Shown here in pieces: positions 1 to 5,861 of a stretch of 6,383 bases of DNA. Position 1 is the stretch's first letter. Each line of letters begins with the position of its first letter. The position numbers and the translations under genes were made by a program. The notes beneath the pieces were generated by a model that saw only the letters and a list, made by a program, of their open reading frames with translations, was not told the DNA's origin and did not search any database. The stretch spans positions 1-6,383 of the forward strand of contig JASLEQ010000409.1 of assembly GCA_030151135.1 (NCBI GenBank), written 5' to 3'. This DNA is from Candidatus Sulfotelmatobacter sp. (GTDB lineage Bacteria; Acidobacteriota; Terriglobia; Terriglobales; SbA1).

Positions 1-1124
1 CAAAAAATTTCGTTGCTCTTTGGAAGCAACAATCTCACAGTCGCTTAGATCTCACGGACATCCGAACACATCTCGCTCCTCCGCTCGGGGGACTGGTGAC
101 GATGGCGCCCGTAGCGGCGCTCCCATGGAACATTGCCAAGCCATTATGGCTTTCACTTTTGTTATTGTCGTTTGGAGCGACTGTCTGGTCGCTCGCACGA
201 TTGGTGGGCCGACAGTGGAACGATTCAGTGACCATGATTTTTGTCGCTGCATGTCTGGGGTTTGCTCCATTTCACACTGGGGTCGCCAATGGGAACACTA
301 CCGTCCTTGTCATCGGCCTTTGTGCATTGGCGTTGTGGTGGGCTAGCAGCGATAATGATCTGGCCGCTGGAATCGCATTCGGGTTCGCTTGCAGCCTTAA
401 GCCCCAGATTGGGGCCTTCCTGGTCCTTTACTATCTGCTAGGCCGACGTTGGCGCCTGTGCACTATCGCGGTCGGATGGACCGTTGCCCTGAACCTGATT
501 GCCACTCTGTACTTGCGGCTGCGAGGAGTTTCGTGGTTCCACGACTACGTCAACAACGCCCGTGGGTTCGTAACGAACAATAACATCGATAGCTTCACCT
601 CGGAAAATCCCGGACGGTTCTCCCTCATAAATCTGCAGGTTCCCTTCTTCAGTATCACGGGCAGGTCAGGCTCGGCAAATCTGCTGGCATTCGCAATCAC
701 AGCCATTCTCGTTTGTGCTTGGGCGTTTTGGATTCTCCGAAAGAGTCGAATACCAGGCCTGCTATCCCTCGGAACAGTATCGGCGATCACGCTATTGCCC
801 GTGTACCACCGGTTCTATGACGCAGGGCTATTAGCGATACCGCTTCTTTGGTGCATCGAGCATGTCACAGATGAATCGAAGGGCATCGCACGATGGGGGC
901 TTTTGCTTATAGTTCCTTTCTTCTTCCCCGGATCCGCGGTTCTGGAACGAATATCATCGAATGGCAGCCTTCCCGATTTCATCGCGAACTCCCCACTGTG
1001 GACCACTGTCATTTTGCCTCACGAGAATTGGAGCATTCTCCTGTTGTGCCTAGTCTTGCTTTTCGGAATGCGAAATTACGCAGCGCCACCGAATGATTAT
1101 CCGGCGAGCAGCAACGTGCACTAA
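1..1124 (+). CDS. GT87 / DUF2029-type integral membrane glycosyltransferase, 5' end cut by the window edge
   Basis: Probable polyprenyl-phosphate-sugar-dependent, multi-pass membrane glycosyltransferase acting on the outer face of the cytoplasmic membrane. The frame is open to the window edge (first full codon at 3), giving 373 visible residues. A GTG at 96 and an ATG at 102 exist, but the 31 residues before them include APPLGG, which runs into PVAALPWNIAKPLW. That resembles the family's conserved PP...P(L)..LP...A..LW block, so the true start is upstream. Counting from the GTG, about nine or ten hydrophobic segments lie near residues 16-36, 46-60, 68-84, 90-115, 122-141, 195-213, 222-236, 244-255, 266-280 and 312-326. 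Family-like motifs are GNTT (66-69, usually GQxN), KPQIG (102-106) and YHRFYD (237-242). The N-terminal part, where the catalytic Asp is expected, is missing. The stop TAA lies five bases from the convergent GT4-D stop. Family call fairly firm; sugar and acceptor unknown. Confidence 0.82.
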   Translation, partial: KNFVALWKQQSHSRLDLTDIRTHLAPPLGGLVTMAPVAALPWNIAKPLWLSLLLLSFGATVWSLARLVGRQWNDSVTMIFVAACLGFAPFHTGVANGNTTVLVIGLCALALWWASSDNDLAAGIAFGFACSLKPQIGAFLVLYYLLGRRWRLCTIAVGWTVALNLIATLYLRLRGVSWFHDYVNNARGFVTNNNIDSFTSENPGRFSLINLQVPFFSITGRSGSANLLAFAITAILVCAWAFWILRKSRIPGLLSLGTVSAITLLPVYHRFYDAGLLAIPLLWCIEHVTDESKGIARWGLLLIVPFFFPGSAVLERISSNGSLPDFIANSPLWTTVILPHENWSILLLCLVLLFGMRNYAAPPNDYPASSNVH

Positions 1125-1129
1125 TCCGG

Positions 1130-2299
1130 TCATCTGCCGCGCCTCTGGACTACCAGGCGCTCGCATAGTCCCAGGATTTTCTCAACATGAGTTTTCCATG
1201 AGAACAGATGAGATCGCTGCGTGGCAGACAATGCCATGCGGCTCATTTGTTCGGGGGAGCCTACGATTTTTGAGATGCAGCCAGCCAACGCTGCGGGAGA
1301 AAAGCGATCAAAGTAAACGGCAGCGTCCCCGCAAACTTCACGATGGACGGGGATGTCGGAAGCGATAACCGGAACCCCACTGCTCATCGCCTCCACGAGG
1401 GGATGCGCGAATGTCTCTGTATAGGCAGGCGTGACATACAGGTCGGCGTATTGGTAAATCTGATGCAATTCCTCATAAGCAATCGTTCCCAGTTGGACGA
1501 CCATTTCTGAAACGTTAAGAGCCTTGATCAGTCGCAGGACTGAGTCCGGCCGATAGGGTCCGGGATTCTCGCCAGCGGCCAACTTACTTGTGAGCAAAAG
1601 CCTGACCTCGCGATTCGGAAGCGTGTCGCGCAGGATCGGCAGAGCACGAATCAAGGTCTCGAAATTTCGGTAATAGTTGTAATGACTGACAAACAGAAGC
1701 CGAAGCGTTCCTTCGGTCGACTTCAGTTTTGCACTCACCTCATCGGGAAGAGGCCTGGTACCCCGTGTAAATTCCTGACGATCGAACCCATGATGGATCG
1801 AGATCACTTCGGCGGCTGTCCAGCGTCTGAGTTCAGCGGCAAAAGATTCGCTCGGCGCAACCGTCACATCGGCCCACTGAATTGATTTCTTAGCGAGAAG
1901 GGATCGCAGGTATGTATCTGCGAGCATTCCAAACTCATGCCGGCGGCGAAGGTCATGGAAATAATCGTGCGATGTATAAATCGAGTTGCGCGAGAGCAAG
2001 ACCTGTGGAACCGGTGACCTTCTTGTGGCAAAGTTTCCGGTCGAAAGAAGCACGTCAGCCCCAGAATGGCTAATCAATTGAGGCAGTGTTGATTGTTCGT
2101 ACAGGAAGCGTCGAGCGGCGGACAAATTCAATTCAATAAACTTGCTATCTGCCGAATGTCCGAATTCTTTCCGGAGCCCAGAAGGCAGCACCACCGTGAT
2201 CTTGGCTGGGGAGGCCGCAAGCCGCGGGATTACATTCCGAACATAGGTAAGGCCTCCGCCTGCGCTAGCCGCGAGCGCGTTGACGAAGAGATGCATCAT
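1130..2299 (-). CDS. GT4-family glycosyltransferase (GT4-D), last gene of the minus-strand run
   Basis: Predicted cytoplasmic retaining glycosyltransferase that transfers a sugar from a nucleotide donor to a lipid-linked glycan. The 389 residues are a normal GT4 length. The N-terminal Rossmann domain starts at once with FVNALA and a glycine-rich loop ASAGGGLTYV (11-20). The C-terminal donor domain starts near LLFVSHYNYYRNFETLI (201-217), where R211 sits at the usual basic donor-phosphate position. It carries the E-x7-E signature ETFAHPLVE (E295, E303), followed by AMSSGVPVIAS. The start is the first of two adjacent ATGs. Upstream the frame stays open through the whole 103-base gap but has no ATG, GTG, TTG or CTG codon, so this start is effectively forced. 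Shine-Dalgarno is weak (GGCGAG, 4 bases before ATG), and a small GC hairpin overlaps that region. Unlike the other GT4 junctions it is not coupled by overlap to the preceding gene. Donor and acceptor unknown. Confidence 0.9.
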   Translation of the reverse strand: MMHLFVNALAASAGGGLTYVRNVIPRLAASPAKITVVLPSGLRKEFGHSADSKFIELNLSAARRFLYEQSTLPQLISHSGADVLLSTGNFATRRSPVPQVLLSRNSIYTSHDYFHDLRRRHEFGMLADTYLRSLLAKKSIQWADVTVAPSESFAAELRRWTAAEVISIHHGFDRQEFTRGTRPLPDEVSAKLKSTEGTLRLLFVSHYNYYRNFETLIRALPILRDTLPNREVRLLLTSKLAAGENPGPYRPDSVLRLIKALNVSEMVVQLGTIAYEELHQIYQYADLYVTPAYTETFAHPLVEAMSSGVPVIASDIPVHREVCGDAAVYFDRFSPAALAGCISKIVGSPEQMSRMALSATQRSHLFSWKTHVEKILGLCERLVVQRRGR

Positions 2300-2306
2300 G
2301 CGACTC

Positions 2307-2321
2307 GCCGCGGCTGGCGGC
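2307..2321 (-). promoter_or_regulatory. Small GC hairpin just before the GT4-D start
   Basis: On the - strand GCCGC-CAGCC-GCGGC can form a 5-bp, all-GC stem with a 5-base loop, ending 7 bases before the ATG at 2299. This is where the ribosome would bind, so it could reduce initiation on GT4-D. A second, weaker 5-bp inverted repeat (GACGT...ACGTC) lies slightly further upstream, around 2330-2348. There is no T-run after either stem, so neither looks like an intrinsic terminator. I see no convincing -10/-35 pair in the 103-base gap 2300-2402. A stem this short is common by chance in GC-rich DNA. Confidence 0.25.
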
Positions 2322-2402
2322 TTGGATCGACGTTCGTAGCCGACGTCTGCGAAACGGACACGGGTTGACCGAGGAGGTCTGTGAGCTGCGCAGAGTGAAC
2401 CT

Positions 2403-3539
2403 TCATAGATTCCGGACCGCGGCGTCGACCGATGTAGCCCACACTTCCGGCGAGTATCCGAGGATCTGGGCAGCGCTGTTAGCCTCCATCTGTTGCCGAA
2501 GGTTCACGTCCTGCCCCAAGCGAGTCATCGCGGAACTTAAGCCATCGATGTCCCCGGCTTTTACGCTGAGACCATTCCAATTTTCGCGAACGAGGTCCGC
2601 CGCACATCCTGCGGCATTGCTGACGATAACGGGCAAGCCACACGCCATGGCCTCGTTCACGACCATTCCCCAAGTATCGGTGTAGGTCGGCAACACAAAT
2701 GTTTCTGCGAGTCCGTAGAACGCGCCCAATTCATCGCGTTGCACAAAATCCACAACACGAATGGAACCTCCGGTGATTTCGGAAGCCTTCTGCTGCAATT
2801 CGCATTTGCAAGGTCCGTCCCCAACAAACACTAGCCCGATCTGCGAGCGCAAGTCATGACTGATGCGTTGATAGGCGGTCAATAAATCGAAAATACCTTT
2901 TTCGCGGACCAAGCGTCCCACAAAAAGATAGTATCGGCTGGGAAGGCCTAACGCATTCCGGAGCTCGCCCGCTTTCTTCCGAGCAACATCAGCCGCTACG
3001 CCGAAAAGGCAATTATCTACAGCATTCGGCGCAATAGATATTCGATCCTCCGGGATATTGAGCTTACTCAAATATTCACCCGCTGATTGCCCTGGAACCA
3101 CGAATCTGTCGCAGCGTCGCAAGAATTGGCGCTTGAGAAATTCGGTCACCAGAAACCCACGGCGTTGGTCTTGCTGGTTGCTTTCCGACCACAACAGGAA
3201 AGGGACAGCATGTTTGCGAGCCCAACCAAGCGCCACCCAAGATGCCAAGTAGCTGTATCCGCCGCAGAGGATTACATCTGGCTTGACTTGCGCGAGCGCA
3301 CTTGCGACGCCGACGTTCAGAAGCGCATTGTAGCGACCGAGGCGCTTTCGCCACGAACGAAGAACCTGAAATGAAAATCGAATCTCCTCTTTGTAAACAC
3401 GCCATTTGCGCAGGTTCGGATCATTTTCTCCCAGAAAGATAACGTGCAGATTTAAGTCGGGATGCTGCGCAAGTGCATTGAACAATGGAATGCGATACGG
3501 CGAAATAATCTCGGTGATGATGATGAGGCGGCGCTTCAT
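2403..3539 (-). CDS. GT4-family glycosyltransferase (GT4-C) with Asp at the first position of the E-x7-E motif
   Basis: Predicted cytoplasmic GT-B glycosyltransferase, 378 residues. The N-terminal domain begins MKRRLIIITEIISPYRIPLFNAL; PYRIPLF (15-21) is typical of one GT4 subgroup. The C-terminal domain begins YYLFVGRLVREKG (203-215) with the donor-phosphate pair R209 and K214, then VFVGDGP (237-243). The signature is DTWGMVVNE (D288, E296), followed by AMACGLPVIVSNAAGCAADLV. The first acidic residue is Asp (codon GAT) where GT4 enzymes usually have Glu. I chose ATG 3539 over the in-frame GTG 3548 because its ATGA overlaps the stop of GT4-B, matching the coupling at the A-B junction, and because MKRRLIIITE gives a compact Rossmann start. 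A weak GAGAG lies 8 bases before it. It is followed by a 103-base gap before GT4-D. Activity is expected but unproven; sugar unknown. Confidence 0.9.
   Translation of the reverse strand: MKRRLIIITEIISPYRIPLFNALAQHPDLNLHVIFLGENDPNLRKWRVYKEEIRFSFQVLRSWRKRLGRYNALLNVGVASALAQVKPDVILCGGYSYLASWVALGWARKHAVPFLLWSESNQQDQRRGFLVTEFLKRQFLRRCDRFVVPGQSAGEYLSKLNIPEDRISIAPNAVDNCLFGVAADVARKKAGELRNALGLPSRYYLFVGRLVREKGIFDLLTAYQRISHDLRSQIGLVFVGDGPCKCELQQKASEITGGSIRVVDFVQRDELGAFYGLAETFVLPTYTDTWGMVVNEAMACGLPVIVSNAAGCAADLVRENWNGLSVKAGDIDGLSSAMTRLGQDVNLRQQMEANSAAQILGYSPEVWATSVDAAVRNL
3536..3539 (-). other. ATGA stop/start overlap joining GT4-B to GT4-C
   Basis: The ATG of GT4-C (3539-3537) and the TGA of GT4-B (3538-3536) share two bases. 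Overlaps of this type usually mean one mRNA with termination-reinitiation coupling, which would keep the two transferases at similar levels. This also decides the start of GT4-C. Confidence 0.75.
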
Positions 3540-4723
3540 CCAGCGCACTCTCGGTAAATGCGAGCGAGATGTTCTGCTTGCTGGGCCAAGATGAACCGGT
3601 CAAGGATGGTGTCCCTGGCGGCAGCGCCGACGTTATTCCTTCCTTGCGGATCGCGAAGCATCATGGCTAATAACAAGGACAGTTCTTTCACATTGCCGGC
3701 GCCGACCAGGAAGCCATTCTCTCCATGTCGGATGATCTCGGCGATCCCTTGGCCGCGGCAACCTACAGCCGGTTTTGCAGTAGACATCGCTTCTAGATAA
3801 ACGCATCCCAACCCCTCGTAACTGCTGGGAAGCGCGAAGAGAACGCAGCGCCGCATTGCATCCGCAACCTCCCGCCGGGAGCGGCGTCCCAGCAAGGTCA
3901 CTTGCTGAGTGAGATTAAGGTCCTGGATAACCTGCTGCAGGTGTGCGAGCTCTGGGCCTTCTCCGATTATTTCCAAAGCCAGGTTTGGAAACTCTGGAGC
4001 GATGTCGCCGATAGCACGGATGAGGACTTCGTGCCCTTTGCTGGGTAGCAGATTACCGACACTCAGTACGGTCGTTTTCTGAGACGCTGCCACGCTTCCA
4101 GGCGAGAAGAGTTCCGCGTCGACACCGTTATAAACGACCGATGTTCGACAGGCAGCAGGCATTCCTTCCAGAACTCGCTCGCGCACTGCTTCGCTTACAC
4201 ATAGGACCCTCTTCGACCGCTGATAAACAAGCCTGGAGATCCGCCTGCACCATCGGCCCACCCTGCCATTGATTTGCCCTGTCGAAAAAACGTCAAGACC
4301 GTGGACCGAAACAACGTAGGGAAACCCGAGTTCGGCATTCAACAGCATTGCCACGTGTCCGGCAGGCAAAGGAGCATGAGCATGGATTAAATCAATCGGC
4401 TGCCGACTGTTCAAGTCGCGAATTCTGCCGAGGATCCGCGCAAATGCAAAGAAGCCGGCGCTTGGTAAACCGAAATTAGTCGGCAACGACACGTAACGCA
4501 ACCATTCGGCTGCGTGGCCAGACTCGGCTGCTCGCAATTGTTTGCGATAGAACGGTTGTAATGCGAAGACGGTGCTGATCACTTTGCTATCCGACAGAGC
4601 ACGCAGCGGTTCTGCAACGAAGCATCCAGCCCCATCGTCGGACTCGTTGGGATAGAAAGGAGTAAGTGTGAGAACATGAAGCGCGCGTTTTTCTGTGCGC
4701 CCTGTCTTGTCCGCAACGGTCAC
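3536..4723 (-). CDS. GT4-family glycosyltransferase (GT4-B), GTG start
   Basis: Predicted cytoplasmic retaining glycosyltransferase of the WcaL-like GT4 type, 395 residues from GTG 4723. The N-terminal domain shows ALHVLTLTPFYPNES (14-28), HAHAPLPAGH (114-123) and SVHGLDVF (139-146), all typical of acceptor-side loops in this group. VYNGVDAELFSPG (197-209) marks the interdomain link. The donor domain has SVGNLLPSKGHE (221-232, K229), IIGEGP (252-257) and the E-x7-E signature EGLGCVYLE (E303, E311). A longer frame starts at ATG 4792, but that would overlap GT4-A by 73 bases and add 23 residues ahead of a gene already complete at its Rossmann start. GTG 4723 forms a GTGA overlap with the GT4-A stop and has TGGGG 7 bases upstream. 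Substrate unknown. Confidence 0.9.
   Translation of the reverse strand: MTVADKTGRTEKRALHVLTLTPFYPNESDDGAGCFVAEPLRALSDSKVISTVFALQPFYRKQLRAAESGHAAEWLRYVSLPTNFGLPSAGFFAFARILGRIRDLNSRQPIDLIHAHAPLPAGHVAMLLNAELGFPYVVSVHGLDVFSTGQINGRVGRWCRRISRLVYQRSKRVLCVSEAVRERVLEGMPAACRTSVVYNGVDAELFSPGSVAASQKTTVLSVGNLLPSKGHEVLIRAIGDIAPEFPNLALEIIGEGPELAHLQQVIQDLNLTQQVTLLGRRSRREVADAMRRCVLFALPSSYEGLGCVYLEAMSTAKPAVGCRGQGIAEIIRHGENGFLVGAGNVKELSLLLAMMLRDPQGRNNVGAAARDTILDRFILAQQAEHLARIYRECAG
4720..4723 (-). other. GTGA stop/start overlap joining GT4-A to GT4-B
   Basis: The GTG at 4723-4721 and the TGA of GT4-A at 4722-4720 overlap by two bases. Like the ATGA junction at 3536-3539, this suggests translational coupling in one transcript and favours GTG 4723 as the GT4-B start. 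Confidence 0.65.
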
Positions 4724-5799
4724 GGTCGGACCCCAGCGCGTGATGCTTCGCGCGTGAAGACCTCTTCCCATTGCCGGGTTATCAGATTCCAATCGAACAT
4801 TAGACTGAGCCGCCGTGAAGCCTCTCCCATAGTTTGACGCACTTCGAAATTACGTAGAAGTATTTCAAGGTAATTCAAGAGTTCATCATCGCTTCGCGCC
4901 AAGTAGCCGGTCTCGCCATGCACCACAGTCTGAGGGTCGTAGTCGTTTCGAGCCAGAACTGGTAAACCGCAGGCCGCGGCCTCAAGAATCACCTTAGGAG
5001 AGCCTTCCCATCGCGAGGGAAAGAGGAAAATGTCCGCTCGACGATATTGCTCTCGCAAGCCCGCACCGAAAAGTCCGCCGGTTAGTTCGCAATTTTGCAG
5101 TCGCAATTCATGCACATGCCTTTGCAGATTGGATGCTTGAGGACCATCTCCGACAATCACGAAGTCGGCCTGGGGATATCGTGCGGCAGCATCCACTAAC
5201 AACTGAGGGCCTTTGAATAACCGCAAAGATCCCACGAAAAGCACACGTGGCCTCCCGTTGGCCGGCCGGTCCGCCACGGGTGAAAAAAATCTCGAATCGA
5301 CGCCAGTCGGGATGATGGCGCTGCACAATCCGTAATGATTTTTCAAGCTAGCCTGAACCGACGGAGAGTTGCTCACCAAGATGTCACTGCGGAGAACGGT
5401 CTGCTTCCATAACCGAACCTGCTCTTCTTTGATGGTCTCGTCCTGTGGAGCATCGCATTGAGATTCGACAGATCCGATTACGACTTTCCGGTCCAACCAT
5501 TTTCGCCGGAATCGAAGATACATTTTCGAGGAGGGTGAGGGCTTTATGTAAAAAAGGATGTCCTGTCGTCCGAAGACAAACTCCTTGAGGATGGTGGGGG
5601 TTTGCCGCCGTTCCGTTAATCGGATGAGCGCGGTTTGTGGGCGCGCCGCTAAAGCGGGATGAGGCGTTCCGCAGCAAAACATTGTTACGTGAAATCGCTC
5701 TGGATCGAGGCGTGCGATGATGTCCCGAGCATTGGTCATCTGCGAATTGGATTCATTCGCATCCGCAAAGCTGTCCACGAGCAGGCGAATTGGTCTCAT
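4720..5799 (-). CDS. GT4-family glycosyltransferase (GT4-A), first complete GT of the run
   Basis: Predicted cytoplasmic GT-B glycosyltransferase, 359 residues. The N-terminal half is less standard than in its neighbours: it opens RLLVDSFADANESNSQMTNARDI without a glycine-rich loop, followed by RLDPERFHVTMF (30-41). The C-terminal donor domain is clear: RVLFVGSLRLFKGPQLLVDA (185-204, K196 at the donor-phosphate position), FVIVGDGPQ (213-221), and the signature EGSPKVILE (E265, E273) followed by AAACGLPVLARNDYDPQTVVHGETG. ATG 5799 is forced because an in-frame TAA lies one codon upstream. No good Shine-Dalgarno is visible. Its stop overlaps the GTG of GT4-B. In the sulfatase reading frame, the ATGA at its own start contains a TGA that closes the open stretch beyond the sulfatase amber stop. 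Sugar and acceptor unknown. Confidence 0.9.
   Translation of the reverse strand: MRPIRLLVDSFADANESNSQMTNARDIIARLDPERFHVTMFCCGTPHPALAARPQTALIRLTERRQTPTILKEFVFGRQDILFYIKPSPSSKMYLRFRRKWLDRKVVIGSVESQCDAPQDETIKEEQVRLWKQTVLRSDILVSNSPSVQASLKNHYGLCSAIIPTGVDSRFFSPVADRPANGRPRVLFVGSLRLFKGPQLLVDAAARYPQADFVIVGDGPQASNLQRHVHELRLQNCELTGGLFGAGLREQYRRADIFLFPSRWEGSPKVILEAAACGLPVLARNDYDPQTVVHGETGYLARSDDELLNYLEILLRNFEVRQTMGEASRRLSLMFDWNLITRQWEEVFTREASRAGVRP
4731..4735 (-). promoter_or_regulatory. Shine-Dalgarno-like TGGGG before the GT4-B GTG
   Basis: On the - strand TGGGG is followed by 7 bases (TCCGACC) and then the GTG start at 4723. It lies inside the 3' end of GT4-A. It is a modest match to the anti-SD sequence but at the right distance, so it supports the inner start over ATG 4792. 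Confidence 0.35.
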
Positions 5800-5861
5800 C
5801 CGTTATATGCGAAGATCAACATGGACCTGCAGGTCGTCATCGCTGGGCTCTTCGGAATAAG
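5796..5861 (-). other. Open in-frame continuation after the sulfatase TAG, ending in ATGA with GT4-A
   Basis: After TAG (5864-5862) the same frame stays open for 21 codons and ends at TGA 5798-5796, which overlaps the GT4-A ATG as ATGA. Within it an ATG at 5840 would encode a 14-residue peptide, MTTCRSMLIFAYNG, with GAAGAG 7 bases upstream. It could be a former or read-through C-terminus of the sulfatase, a short coupling peptide, or chance. A run of 21 open codons is not rare and there is a one-in-three chance of the matching frame, so I hold this lightly. Confidence 0.2.
5824..5835. repeat. Perfect 12-bp palindrome in the sulfatase/GT4-A gap
   Basis: GACCTGCAGGTC reads the same on both strands. 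Flanking ATG (5821-5823) and CAT (5838-5840) could extend it as a stem with a 2-base bulge. It is the only notable element in the 62-base gap. It might be a protein-binding site or a small mRNA hairpin; no T-run follows, so it is not a clear terminator. About one or two such palindromes are expected by chance in 6.4 kb. Confidence 0.25.

Noticed and set aside
1141..1158. Possible hairpin (CTGG-ACTA-CCAG) near the convergent stops, considered as a terminator
   Set aside because: Only a 4-bp core stem with a bulged extension, no T-run, and it lies inside the GT4-D coding end.
1093..1368. Plus-strand 91-codon frame overlapping the GT87 end and GT4-D
   Set aside because: Lies over two well-supported genes, begins inside one and runs antisense to the other, with no recognisable domain.
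2093..2685. Plus-strand open frames across the GT4-C/GT4-D junction (2093-2368 and 2365-2685)
   Set aside because: Antisense to clear GT4 genes, low-complexity composition rich in Arg, Ser and Cys, no family motif, no supporting Shine-Dalgarno.
3515..3526. TGATGATGATGA triplet repeat
   Set aside because: It simply encodes the Ile-Ile-Ile stretch in the first beta strand of GT4-C; too short to be a meaningful tandem repeat.
5802..5807. TATAAC on the minus strand just before the GT4-A ATG, considered as a -10 box
   Set aside because: It sits only 2 bases before the ATG and has no -35 element at 16-18 bases; transcription would begin inside the gene.
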